A DNA stretch of 64,000 nucleotides from Pararhizobium sp. (GTDB lineage: Bacteria > Pseudomonadota > Alphaproteobacteria > Rhizobiales > Rhizobiaceae), in the NCBI GenBank assembly GCA_030655075.1, contig JAURWE010000122.1:117844-181843 (forward strand), in the 5' to 3' direction. Each line of letters begins with the position of its first letter. The first letter of the stretch is position 1. The notes beneath the pieces were generated by a model. That model did not search any database. It was not told the DNA's origin and was given only the letters and a program-made list of their open reading frames with translations. Positions 34,330 through 43,309 of the stretch are shown in pieces. The position numbers were made by a program, and so were the translations under genes.

Positions 34330-35094
34330 ATGATGCCCAAAATCCATATCCAGCCGGAGGCTCCCGCCGTTCGCATCGAGGCCATGAACAAGTTCTACAG
34401 CACGTTTCATGCCCTGCGCGATATCAACCTGACCGTCCGGCGGGGTGAGAAGATCGTCATCTGTGGACCGTCGGGTTCCGGCAAGTCGACGATGATCCGT
34501 TGCATAAACCGGCTGGAGCAACACAATGGCGGCCGTATTACCGTTCTCGGCACCGAACTCAACGACGACGTCGGCAATATCGATGAAATCCGCCGCGATG
34601 TCGGCATGGTGTTTCAGCACTTCAACCTGTTTCCGCATCTGACGGTTCTCGAAAACTGCGTGCTTGCGCCCATGCTGGTCCGTGGGCTTGCCCGCGCCGA
34701 GGCGGAAGCGACGGCGCGGACATATCTGGAGAAGGTGCGCATTCCGGAGCAGGCGCTGAAATTTCCAGGCCAGCTTTCCGGCGGCCAGCAGCAGCGTGTC
34801 GCCATTGCGCGGGCGCTCTGCATGCAGCCGCAGATCATGCTGTTCGACGAGCCCACCTCGGCGCTTGATCCTGAGATGATTTCCGAAGTGCTCGATGTCA
34901 TGGTGACGCTCGCCTCGGAGGGCATGACGATGATCTGCGTCACGCATGAAATGGGCTTTGCCCGCCGCGTTGCCGATCGGGTGATCTTCATGGATCAGGG
35001 CGAAATCGTCGAGGAAGCGCCGCCGGAGGAGTTCTTCAGCGTCAGCCGGAACGAGCGGACCCGGCAGTTTCTCTCGCAGGTGCTGCACACCTGA
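34330..35094 (+). CDS. Amino-acid ABC transporter ATP-binding protein (AapP/GlnQ-like)
   Basis: 254-residue ABC ATPase. Walker A CGPSGSGKSTMIRC (about 45), Q-loop VFQHFNLFPH, signature LSGGQQQRVAIARAL (about 149), Walker B IMLFDEPTSALDPE (about 172), H-loop VTHEMGFARR. ATG at 34330 chosen for spacing to AAGGAA; TTG 34327 and ATG 34333 are in-frame alternatives. Completes the four-gene transporter 30957-35094. Its stop overlaps an ATG of the next frame. Confidence 0.93.
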   Translation: MMPKIHIQPEAPAVRIEAMNKFYSTFHALRDINLTVRRGEKIVICGPSGSGKSTMIRCINRLEQHNGGRITVLGTELNDDVGNIDEIRRDVGMVFQHFNLFPHLTVLENCVLAPMLVRGLARAEAEATARTYLEKVRIPEQALKFPGQLSGGQQQRVAIARALCMQPQIMLFDEPTSALDPEMISEVLDVMVTLASEGMTMICVTHEMGFARRVADRVIFMDQGEIVEEAPPEEFFSVSRNERTRQFLSQVLHT

Positions 35095-35147
35095 TGTCGC
35101 GGTTTGTGTGCCCAAACCCATCCGTTTCAAATCCTGCAGGCCCGACC

Positions 35148-36587
35148 ATGACCGACTTCATCGCCACGCTGTCCGGGACGCTCGGTTCCAAAGGCTGGCT
35201 TTCGCAGGGCGACGCGCTGCCCTACCAGCGTGATTGGCTCAATCGCTACGGCGTCGCGCCGCTGGGTGTGGCGCGACCCGGAACGACCGAAGAGGTCGCG
35301 GCGGTTCTAAAGGCCTGCAGCGATGCCGGCGTCAGCGTCGTGCCGCAGGGCGGCAACACCAGCTTGTGCGGCGGTGCTGTCACCGAGGAAGCCGATTCCA
35401 TCATCCTGTCGCTTTCCCGCATGACGGCGATCGGCACTCCGGACCGCGACAGCGGCTGCGTCACCGTCGAGGCGGGCGTTGTCCTCTCCACCCTTCACGA
35501 AGCGCTGCGGGCGGAAGGTCTGATCTTTCCGATGCATTTGGGTGCCGAGGGCAGCGCCCGCATCGGCGGCCTGATCGGCACCAATGCCGGTGGCAGCCAT
35601 TCCTTTCGATATGGCATGATGGAGGGCCTCGTCCTCGGGCTGGAGGTGGTGACGCCGGACGGATCGGTCTGGAACGGTCTGCGAGCGGTGCAGAAGGACA
35701 ATGCCGGCTATCAGCTGCGAAAGATCTATTGCGGCTCGGAAGGCACGCTGGGCGTGGTGACGCGCGCGGTTCTCAAACTCTACCCCGCGCCAAAACAGCG
35801 GGCGACGGCGCTGCTGATCCTGCCCGATCACGCGGCCTCCGTGGCTTTTGCCACCCATCTGCGCGCCGAGGCCGGTGAATTCCTGTCCGGTCTCGAGTTC
35901 TTTTCAAACATCGGACTAACCTGGGCGTTGAAGCACATTCCGGGGCTGACCTTTCCGCTGGAAACCCGGGGGTCCGTCTACGTGCTCGTCGAGCTTGCTT
36001 CCGGTTCCTCGCGTGTCCCGCTCGACGAGATTTTAAGCGGTGCGTTGGAATGGGGCATGGAAGAGGGGCTTGTTCTCGACGGCGCGCTCGCCATGTCGGA
36101 TGCCCAGCGGGCCCATTTCTGGCGCTTGCGCGAAGAACAGCCCGAAGGCCAGCGGCTGGAGGGCGAACAGCTGAAGCTCGATATCGCTGTGCCGCCGGGC
36201 AGGATCCGGCAGTTCCTTGAGGCGGGCGAAACGGCCTGCCAGACCATTCTGCCCGGGATCCGCATCAATCCGTTCGGCCACGTTGCCGACGGCAATATCC
36301 ACTACAATCTCTCGCCGCCCGAAGGTCAGGCGGATTTCGCCGGCAAGACCGATGAACTCCGTGACGCTCTGGCGATGCTGGCGACGGACATGCAGGGGAG
36401 TTTTGCCGCCGAACATGGACTTGGGCGCGCAAAGGTTGCTTTGGCAGAGAGCAAGCGGAGCGCCACCGAGCGGCAGCTTATGGCAAGGCTGAAAGCCGCA
36501 CTGGACCCTCAGGGCATCATGAATCCCGGCGTGCTGCTATCAAAAGCATCGGGAAAGAATAACTTTCCTGTGGGCGGTATTTCTTGA
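35148..36587 (+). CDS. FAD-binding oxidase, GlcD/D-lactate dehydrogenase type
   Basis: About 479 residues. FAD_binding_4 domain (residues about 20-200: GVSVVPQGGNTSLCGG and HLGAEGSARIGGLIGTNAGG) followed by the C-terminal FAD-oxidase domain, including the metal/substrate histidines in FGHVADGNIHYN (about 395) and the ending AAEHGLGRAK and PQGIMNPGVLL. Such VAO-fold enzymes oxidise 2-hydroxy acids (D-lactate, glycolate, D-2-hydroxyglutarate). Start uncertain: ATG 35148 matches family N-termini, while the ATG at 35094 overlaps the upstream stop and would add 18 residues by translational coupling. Confidence 0.87.
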   Translation: MTDFIATLSGTLGSKGWLSQGDALPYQRDWLNRYGVAPLGVARPGTTEEVAAVLKACSDAGVSVVPQGGNTSLCGGAVTEEADSIILSLSRMTAIGTPDRDSGCVTVEAGVVLSTLHEALRAEGLIFPMHLGAEGSARIGGLIGTNAGGSHSFRYGMMEGLVLGLEVVTPDGSVWNGLRAVQKDNAGYQLRKIYCGSEGTLGVVTRAVLKLYPAPKQRATALLILPDHAASVAFATHLRAEAGEFLSGLEFFSNIGLTWALKHIPGLTFPLETRGSVYVLVELASGSSRVPLDEILSGALEWGMEEGLVLDGALAMSDAQRAHFWRLREEQPEGQRLEGEQLKLDIAVPPGRIRQFLEAGETACQTILPGIRINPFGHVADGNIHYNLSPPEGQADFAGKTDELRDALAMLATDMQGSFAAEHGLGRAKVALAESKRSATERQLMARLKAALDPQGIMNPGVLLSKASGKNNFPVGGIS

Positions 36588-36603
36588 TTTCGCCACGGGG
36601 TCG

Positions 36604-36617
36604 CAGCGTGCACGCTG
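36604..36617. promoter_or_regulatory. 14-bp perfect palindrome upstream of ThDP enzyme gene
   Basis: CAGCGTGCACGCTG is fully self-complementary and lies in the 140-base gap between the GlcD-like oxidase and the ThDP enzyme. A second, looser inverted repeat (GACCTGA 36628-36634, TCAGGTC 36653-36659) follows. Either could be an operator for the downstream hydantoinase-type genes; no protein is assigned. Confidence 0.4.
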
Positions 36618-36727
36618 AAAACCATAAGACCTGACCTAGATTGACGCTGAGATCAGGTCGGCAGCTCACATCACCACAGGCACCCGCTCACGGCTGCGGT
36701 CCGGCGCCGGCACAGGATGAGAAGACA

Positions 36728-38392
36728 ATGATGCGCAATGGAGGCCAGCTCCTCGTCGACTGCCTGATGGCTCTGGGTGTGACTAAGAGCTTCGGCGTTC
36801 CCGGCGAAAGCTATCTGGCGGTCCTTGATGCGCTGCATGATACCAAGGGGCGGCTGGACTATGTGCTGTGCCGCAACGAAGGCGGCGCCGCCTTCATGGC
36901 CTCAGCCTATGGCAAGCTCACCGGTTCCCCCGGCATCTGTTTCGTCACCCGCGGCCCCGGCGCCACCAACGCCAGCATCGGCGTTCATACCGCCATGCAG
37001 GACAGCTCACCGATGATTCTCTTCGTCGGCCAGGTCGGCACAGATATGAAAGGCCGCGAAGCGTTTCAGGAAGTGGATTACCGCGCCGTCTTCGGGCCAC
37101 TGGCCAAATGGGCCGTCGAAATCGATGCCGTCGAGCGCCTGCCCGAAATCATCGCCCGCGCCTGGACCACGGCAACGACCGGCCGCCCCGGTCCCGTCGT
37201 CGTGGCGCTGCCGGAAGACATGCTCTCGGCGATGACCGGCCTTGCCCCGCTCGGCGGACCTGCGGCCATCTTCGAGCCCGCTCCCGCACCGGATGCGCTG
37301 GCTGCGGCAACAACAATGCTGGTGGCCGCCAAGCGGCCATTGCTGCTCATGGGCGGCAGCAACTGGAGCGCCGATGGCCGCGCGGCCTTGCAGGCGTTCG
37401 CCGAGCAGTCGGATATCCCGGTGGTCTCTGCGTTCCGTTATCAGGACCAGTTCGACAACGGCTCCCCGGTATTTGTAGGTGAGGCCGGCGTCGGCATGGT
37501 TCCGCACGTGAAGGCGCTGATCCGCGATGCCGATGTGATCCTGGCGATCAATGTGCGCTTCGGCGAAATGACCACGGATGGCTACACGCTGCTTTCGGTT
37601 CCAACGCCGCAGCAGACGCTCATCCATGTTCATGGTTCGGATCGCGAGATCGGCAAGATCTATGTGCCAGACCTCGGCATCCATGCCGGTCCGAACGCTT
37701 TCGCGAGGGCGCTGACACCGGTCGTCGGCACTTGGGCCGCCTGGCGTGCCGGCGCCCGCACAGCCTATGAGGCCACCTTCCAATCGCCGGTTCAGCCCGG
37801 CCCGGTCGATATGGTCGCTGTCACCGCTTGGCTGCGCGACAATCTGGCGGAGGATGTGATCCTCACCAATGGTGCCGGCAATTTCACCGTCTGGCCCAAC
37901 AAGTTCTTCAAGTTCGGCCCGAAGGCACGTCTTCTGGCGCCGCAGTCGGGTGCCATGGGTTACGGCGTTCCGGCCGCCATCGCTGCCAAGGTCGCATGCC
38001 CCGAACGCATGGTCGTTTGTTTTGCAGGCGACGGCGACTTCCAGATGAACTGCCAGGAGCTCGGCACGGCGATGCAGGCCGGCGCGCAGCCGATCGTGCT
38101 GCTCCTCAACAACGGCATCTACGGCACGATCCGCGCCCATCAGGAGCGTAACTTTCCAGCGCGTGTTTCCGGCACGGCACTGGAAAATCCGGATTTCGTC
38201 AAGCTCGCCCAGTCCTACGGTTTCCATGCGGAGCGGGTCGAGGCAACGGCCGATTTTGCTGGTGCTTTCAAGCGGGCCGCAGCATCGAAGACCGGTGCCG
38301 TGCTCGACATCGCCATTTCCCCGGAGGCTCTGACGCCTCGCCAAACCCTGACTCAGATGCGCGATGCCGCGCTCGCATTGCAGAAGGCCTAG
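36728..38392 (+). CDS. Thiamine-pyrophosphate enzyme, acetolactate-synthase-like
   Basis: 554-residue ThDP-dependent enzyme with the three-domain order PYR, central Rossmann, PP. The catalytic glutamate is present (LCRNEGGAAFMA, about 50), unlike glyoxylate carboligase, which lacks it. ThDP/Mg motif: FAGDGDFQMNCQELGTA with N at the end of the G-D-G-x25-N stretch (LLNNGIYGT, about 465). The central domain is simplified and may not bind FAD. Could be a decarboxylase, carboligase or ring-opening hydrolase acting on a 2-keto acid or diketone. Start at the ATGATG at 36728/36731 after an AGGA site. Two bases before hyuA. Confidence 0.85.
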   Translation: MMRNGGQLLVDCLMALGVTKSFGVPGESYLAVLDALHDTKGRLDYVLCRNEGGAAFMASAYGKLTGSPGICFVTRGPGATNASIGVHTAMQDSSPMILFVGQVGTDMKGREAFQEVDYRAVFGPLAKWAVEIDAVERLPEIIARAWTTATTGRPGPVVVALPEDMLSAMTGLAPLGGPAAIFEPAPAPDALAAATTMLVAAKRPLLLMGGSNWSADGRAALQAFAEQSDIPVVSAFRYQDQFDNGSPVFVGEAGVGMVPHVKALIRDADVILAINVRFGEMTTDGYTLLSVPTPQQTLIHVHGSDREIGKIYVPDLGIHAGPNAFARALTPVVGTWAAWRAGARTAYEATFQSPVQPGPVDMVAVTAWLRDNLAEDVILTNGAGNFTVWPNKFFKFGPKARLLAPQSGAMGYGVPAAIAAKVACPERMVVCFAGDGDFQMNCQELGTAMQAGAQPIVLLLNNGIYGTIRAHQERNFPARVSGTALENPDFVKLAQSYGFHAERVEATADFAGAFKRAAASKTGAVLDIAISPEALTPRQTLTQMRDAALALQKA

Positions 38393-38394
38393 CC

Positions 38395-40491
38395 ATGACC
38401 TCCAGAAAAGACGACATCCGTCTCGGCGCCGATATCGGGGGGACCTTCACCGATGTGGCCCTCGACATCGGCGGAAAGATTTTCTCCACCAAGGTGCTGA
38501 CCAATTATGCCACGCCCGAGCAGGCGATCCTCGACGGCATCGAGGTCGTCACCCGCGACGCCGGCATCACGCTCAGCGATATCGGCATCGTCATCCACGG
38601 AACCACCCTTGCCACCAATGCGCTGATCGAGCGGCGCGGCGCCAAGACGGCTTTTGTCACCACGGAGGGATTCCGCGACGTGATCGAGATGCGGACCGAA
38701 AACCGCTTCGAGCAATATGACCTCAACCTGCGCCTGCCGCCGCCGCTGGTGTCGCGCGAGCATCGCTTCACCGTCAAGGGCCGGATCGGCGCCGAGGGCC
38801 AGGAGCTTCAGCCGCTCGACGAGGCGGCTCTGGGTGAGATCGCCGACACCATTGCTGGCGAAGGGTTTGGTGCTATCGCCATCGGCTTCATCCATTCCTA
38901 CGCCAATGGCGCGCACGAGCGCCGTGCCCGCGAAATCCTGGCCGCCCGGCTGAACGTGCCGATTTCCATTAGCTCCGAAGTGTCGCCGCAGATGCGCGAA
39001 TTCGAGCGGTTCAACACGGTCTGTGCCAACGCCTATGTGCGGCCGCAGATGGCCAATTATCTCTCGCGGCTGCAGACCCGGCTGAAGGACATGGGCGCCG
39101 ATTGCCCCGTCTTCATGATCCATTCGGGCGGGGGTCTGATTTCGGTGGAGACCGCGTCGGAATTCCCGGTGCGGCTGGTCGAATCCGGCCCCGCCGGCGG
39201 TGCCATTTTCGCGGCCGACATTGCGCGGCGCTTCGGGCTCGAGAAAGTCGTCTCCTATGACATGGGCGGAACGACCGCCAAGATCTGCCTGATCGAGGAC
39301 TATGCGCCCAAGACCGCACGCACCTTCGAAGTTGCCCGCACCTATCGCTTCAGCAAGGGGTCGGGCATGCCGATCTCCATTCCGGTGATCGAGATGATCG
39401 AGATCGGCGCCGGCGGCGGCTCGATCGCCTGGGTCGATGCGATGGGGCGGATTCAGACCGGCCCGGAAAGTGCCGGCTCCGAGCCTGGCCCGGCCTGCTA
39501 CGGACGCGGCGGCAAACATCCTGCCATCACCGATGCCGACCTCGTCATGGGCAAGCTCGACCCCGACAATTTCGCCGGTGGCGCCATCAAGCTCAATACG
39601 GCCGCCTCGCAGGCTGCCGTCATGCGCGATGTCGGCGACCGGCTGTCGCTCGATGCCATCTCGACCTCCTTCGGCATCTGCGAAGTGGTAGACGAAAACA
39701 TGGCGAATGCGGCCCGCGTGCATGCGGTCGAAAACGGCAAAAACATTTCCGACAATGTCATGATCGCCTTCGGAGGTGCGGCGCCGCTGCATGCGGCCCG
39801 GCTCTGCGAAAAGCTCGGCATCGAAAAATGCCTGGTTCCGCAGGGCGCCGGCGTCGGATCGGCGATCGGCTTCCTCAGAACACCCTTCGGTTACGAGGCG
39901 CTGGCCTCGAAGCTAACCCGGCTGTCCAAGTTCGACCACACAGAAATCAACGCGCTTCTCGCCGATCTCAGAACATCCGCAGAGAGTTTCGTGCGCGAAG
40001 GCACCAGCGGCACGATCCTCTGCGAAATCACTGCCTTCATGCGCTATGCCGGGCAGGGCTGGGAAATTCCCGTGCCGGTGCCGGACAAGCCCTTCGGTAA
40101 GGACGCAGCTCTTACGCTCGAGCACCTCTTCCGCGCCAACTATCAGCGCTTCTTCGGCCGCGCGATCGATGGTCTCGACGGCCTGGAAATCGAGATCGTC
40201 ACATGGTCGGTCAAGGTTTCGGCCGAGCAGCCGGCAACGGCAAGACATGAGATCACCGCCGGGTCCCGGACTGTCCAAGCCGCGTTGACACGGCCGGTGT
40301 TCGATCCGGCCACCGGATCGATGCAGACTTACGCAATCATCGAGCGTGACGGGCTTTCGAGCGGCGACCAGATCACCGGACCGGCGGTCATCGTCGAGCG
40401 CGAGACCTCGACCGTCATCACCACGCCCTTTAATGCCGTCATTCAGAGCGATGGCGCCATTCTCCTTATCCGCAAAGGCATTCAGGCATGA
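38395..40491 (+). CDS. hyuA: Hydantoinase/oxoprolinase subunit A (N-methylhydantoinase A-like)
   Basis: 698-residue ATP-dependent ring-opening amidohydrolase subunit of the HyuA/OplA family. N-terminal ASKHA-type ATPase motif LGADIGGTFTDVAL (about 9), hydantoinase A core with HSGGGLIS, VSYDMGGTTAKICL (about 286) and the metal-site region GAGGGSIAWVD (about 340). Family members with subunit B hydrolyse cyclic imides or lactams such as 5-oxoproline, N-methylhydantoin or caprolactam, coupled to ATP. Overlaps hyuB by four bases, so the two are co-translated. Substrate not deducible. Confidence 0.92.
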   Translation: MTSRKDDIRLGADIGGTFTDVALDIGGKIFSTKVLTNYATPEQAILDGIEVVTRDAGITLSDIGIVIHGTTLATNALIERRGAKTAFVTTEGFRDVIEMRTENRFEQYDLNLRLPPPLVSREHRFTVKGRIGAEGQELQPLDEAALGEIADTIAGEGFGAIAIGFIHSYANGAHERRAREILAARLNVPISISSEVSPQMREFERFNTVCANAYVRPQMANYLSRLQTRLKDMGADCPVFMIHSGGGLISVETASEFPVRLVESGPAGGAIFAADIARRFGLEKVVSYDMGGTTAKICLIEDYAPKTARTFEVARTYRFSKGSGMPISIPVIEMIEIGAGGGSIAWVDAMGRIQTGPESAGSEPGPACYGRGGKHPAITDADLVMGKLDPDNFAGGAIKLNTAASQAAVMRDVGDRLSLDAISTSFGICEVVDENMANAARVHAVENGKNISDNVMIAFGGAAPLHAARLCEKLGIEKCLVPQGAGVGSAIGFLRTPFGYEALASKLTRLSKFDHTEINALLADLRTSAESFVREGTSGTILCEITAFMRYAGQGWEIPVPVPDKPFGKDAALTLEHLFRANYQRFFGRAIDGLDGLEIEIVTWSVKVSAEQPATARHEITAGSRTVQAALTRPVFDPATGSMQTYAIIERDGLSSGDQITGPAVIVERETSTVITTPFNAVIQSDGAILLIRKGIQA

Positions 40492-42107
40492 GCGACATCA
40501 GCGAAATCCGTATGCAGGTCATGTGGAACCGATTGATTTCGGTGGTCGAGGAACAGGCGCTGACGCTGCTGCGGACAGCGTTCTCGACCTCGGTTCGCGA
40601 ATCCGGCGATCTCTCGGCCGGCGTGTTCGATCCGCGCGGCCAGATGCTGGCCCAGGCGGTCACCGGCACACCGGGCCATGTCAACACCATGGCCGAAGCC
40701 GTACTGCAGTTCATGAGCGAGATCCCGCGCGAGGAGATGTACGAAGGCGACACCTATGTCACCAACGATCCATGGAAGGGCACGGGCCACCTGCACGACA
40801 TCACCATGGTGTCGCCCTCCTTCCTCGATGGCGAACTGGTCGCCTTCTTTGCCTGCACCGCCCATGTGGTCGATGTCGGCGGTCGCGGCTTCGGCGCCGA
40901 TGCCAAATCGGTCTATGAGGAAGGCATCCAGATCCCGATCATGAAGTTCGCCGAACGCGGCCAGGTCAATCGCGACCTCGTCCGGCTGATCCGCACCAAT
41001 GTGCGCGAGCCCAACCAGGTCGTCGGCGACTTCTTCTCGCTCGCCGCCTGCAACGAGGTCGGGCACCGCCGCCTGGTCGATATGCTCACGGAAATCGGCC
41101 TGACATCGCTCGACGGGCTCGGCGAGTTCATCTTTTCGCGCACCCGTGCGGCGATGCTGGAGCGTATCAAGGCGCTGCCAAAGGGCACCTGGTCGAATGA
41201 GCTCGTCACCGACGGTTACGACGCGCCGATCAAACTGGCCGCCAGCGTCTCCGTGCATGACGAGCATATGGAGGTCGATTTCTCCGGCACCGACCCGATG
41301 AGCCGCTGGGGCATCAACTGCCCGATCATCTACAGCAAGGCCTATGCGTCCTATGCCCTGAAATGCGTCGTTGCGCCCGATATTCCCAACAATGCCGCGT
41401 CGCTGGCATTCTTCACCGTGTCATCGCCGGTCAATATCCTGAATGCCGTGCGACCGGCACCCGTGGCACTGCGCCATATCTTCGGCCATATGGTTCCCGA
41501 CCTGGTGCTGGGCGCGCTCGCCAAGGCGCTGCCGGGCACCATCCTTGCCGAAGGTGCCGGTGCGCTTTGGAACATCCATATTTCGGTCAGCCCCGTTGCC
41601 GGACATCAGGGCCGCCGTGCCGAGGTGCTGATGTTCAATTCCGGCGGCATGGGCGCGCGGCCTGAGATCGACGGCCTGTCGGCGACGGCGTTTCCGTCCG
41701 GCGTCCACACGATGCCGATTGAGGCGACCGAACATACGGGCCCGATCGTCATCTGGCGCAAGGAACTGCGCCCGGATTCCGGCGGTGACGGCGAGTTTCG
41801 CGGTGGCCTCGGTCAGATCCTTGAGATCGCCCCGCTCGAAGGCCACGAGTTTGATTTTTCCGCCATGTTCGACCGCGTCAACCATCCCGCCAATGGCCGC
41901 GATGGCGGCGGGCAGGGCGCTCCCGGCATCGTGAAACTGGACGATGGCACGCAGATGCGGCCCAAGGGCTGGCAGCATGTCCCCGCCGGCCGGACGCTCG
42001 TTCTGGAATTGCCCGGCGGCGGCGGCTACGGTGATCCCGCTAAGCGCAGCGACGCGGCAAAGGCACTGGATCGCTCCAGGGGTTATGTTTCGGAGACAAA
42101 AAAATGA
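40488..42107 (+). CDS. hyuB: Hydantoinase/oxoprolinase subunit B (N-methylhydantoinase B-like)
   Basis: 539-residue HyuB-family partner. Typical blocks: FSTSVRESGDLSAGVFD (about 30), the zinc-site region with HVNTMAEAV, DTYVTNDPWKGTGHLHDITM (about 87) and the C-terminal GDGEFRGGLGQ and ELPGGGGYGDP. Forms a complex with HyuA. Start overlaps hyuA stop (ATGA), and its stop overlaps the aminotransferase start in the same way. Genes for carbamoylsarcosine or hydantoin-derivative amidases, expected in a classical hydantoin route, are absent from the window. Confidence 0.92.
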   Translation: MSDISEIRMQVMWNRLISVVEEQALTLLRTAFSTSVRESGDLSAGVFDPRGQMLAQAVTGTPGHVNTMAEAVLQFMSEIPREEMYEGDTYVTNDPWKGTGHLHDITMVSPSFLDGELVAFFACTAHVVDVGGRGFGADAKSVYEEGIQIPIMKFAERGQVNRDLVRLIRTNVREPNQVVGDFFSLAACNEVGHRRLVDMLTEIGLTSLDGLGEFIFSRTRAAMLERIKALPKGTWSNELVTDGYDAPIKLAASVSVHDEHMEVDFSGTDPMSRWGINCPIIYSKAYASYALKCVVAPDIPNNAASLAFFTVSSPVNILNAVRPAPVALRHIFGHMVPDLVLGALAKALPGTILAEGAGALWNIHISVSPVAGHQGRRAEVLMFNSGGMGARPEIDGLSATAFPSGVHTMPIEATEHTGPIVIWRKELRPDSGGDGEFRGGLGQILEIAPLEGHEFDFSAMFDRVNHPANGRDGGGQGAPGIVKLDDGTQMRPKGWQHVPAGRTLVLELPGGGGYGDPAKRSDAAKALDRSRGYVSETKK

Positions 42108-43306
42108 GCTACATCTCTTCACGCCTTTCGGTGGTCAAGCCCTCGGCCTCCATGGCTGTTTCGCAGGCTGCAAAGGCACTGCGGGCCAGGGGCATCGACG
42201 TGATCGACCTCGGCCTCGGTGAGCCGGAGTTCCCGACCCCGGCCCACATTATCGAAGCGGCGCATCAGGCGGCCAAATCCGGCCAGACCCTCTACACCGC
42301 CTCGACCGGCACGCCCGAAGTGCGCGAGGCCGTGGCGGCAAAGTTCAGGCGCGAGAATGGTCTCGATTATACGGCTGACGACGTCATGGTCGCCAACGGT
42401 GCCAAGCAGATCATCTTCAACGCGCTGATGGCGACATTGGAGGCTGGTGACGAAGTCATCCTTCCCGCCCCCTACTTTGTCTCCTATCCGGAGATGGTCA
42501 AGCTCCTGGGGGGCACGCCGGTCATCGTCGCCTGCCCGGAAACATTGGGCTTCCGGCTGACGCCGGATCTGCTCGGCAGCGCTATTACGCCAGAAACCAA
42601 GTGGCTGTTCCTCAACATGCCGGGCAACCCCTCCGGTGCCGTCTATTCCGGGGCCGAATTGAAGGCTCTCGGCGATGTGCTCGCCAAACACCCGCATGTG
42701 CTCGTCCTGTCCGACGAGATCTACGAGCACATTCTGTTTGACAGACGCGAGTTCGTCTCTTTCGGCAAGGCGTGCCCCGGCCTCAAGGATCGTTCGCTGA
42801 TCGTCAACGGCGTCGCCAAGGCCTATGCGATGACCGGATGGCGTGTCGGCTATGCCGCAGGTCCCGCACCACTGATCAAGGCGATGGCAACGGTCCAGAG
42901 CCAGTCGGTCACGTCCGTCTGCTCGCTCGCGCAAGCTGCAACAGTCGCGGCGCTGAACGGTCCGCAGGACGAGGTTGCGCGCTTCCGAAAGGCATTCGAG
43001 GCGCGGCGCGATCTTGTGGTCGCTGGCATCTCTGACATCGAGGGCCTGACGCTATCGCCGCCGGAAGGCGCCTTCTACGCCTATATCGGCTGCGCTGCCC
43101 TGATCGGCCGTAAGACGCCGCAGGGCGAGGTGCTGGTGGACGATGTCGCTGTCGCCAACTATCTCCTCAATCAGGCCCGCGTCGCCGCTGTTCCTGGCAC
43201 CGCATACGGCCTATCACCCTATTTCCGCATTTCCACCGCCACGAGCGAAGAAGTGCTCACAGAGGCGATCACGCGCATCCGCGCCGCCGTTTCGCAAGTG
43301 GAGTAG
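42104..43306 (+). CDS. Pyridoxal-phosphate aminotransferase, aspartate-aminotransferase subgroup I
   Basis: 400-residue fold-type I aminotransferase. Landmarks: YTASTGTPEVREAVAAKF (about 62), NMPGNPSGAVYS (about 168), SDEIYEHILFD (about 202), the PLP lysine in NGVAKAYAMTGWRVGY (about 236), and C-terminal R in FRISTATS that binds the substrate carboxylate. Similar to rhizobial AatA-like enzymes that accept aspartate or phenylalanine. In this cluster it could transaminate the amino acid released by ring opening. Overlaps hyuB by four bases. Confidence 0.88.
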   Translation: MSYISSRLSVVKPSASMAVSQAAKALRARGIDVIDLGLGEPEFPTPAHIIEAAHQAAKSGQTLYTASTGTPEVREAVAAKFRRENGLDYTADDVMVANGAKQIIFNALMATLEAGDEVILPAPYFVSYPEMVKLLGGTPVIVACPETLGFRLTPDLLGSAITPETKWLFLNMPGNPSGAVYSGAELKALGDVLAKHPHVLVLSDEIYEHILFDRREFVSFGKACPGLKDRSLIVNGVAKAYAMTGWRVGYAAGPAPLIKAMATVQSQSVTSVCSLAQAATVAALNGPQDEVARFRKAFEARRDLVVAGISDIEGLTLSPPEGAFYAYIGCAALIGRKTPQGEVLVDDVAVANYLLNQARVAAVPGTAYGLSPYFRISTATSEEVLTEAITRIRAAVSQVE

Positions 43307-43309
43307 ACC

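Noticed and set aside
36728..38392. Glyoxylate carboligase, making a Gcl-GlxR glyoxylate route with the GlcD-like oxidase
   Set aside because: Glyoxylate carboligase lacks the ThDP-activating glutamate, which is present here (RNEGGAAF). The GlxR-like and GlcD-like genes alone do not establish that route.
38389..39792. Long minus-strand frame opposite hyuA
   Set aside because: Antisense shadow of a conserved gene; rich in H/R/G/D without recognisable domains.
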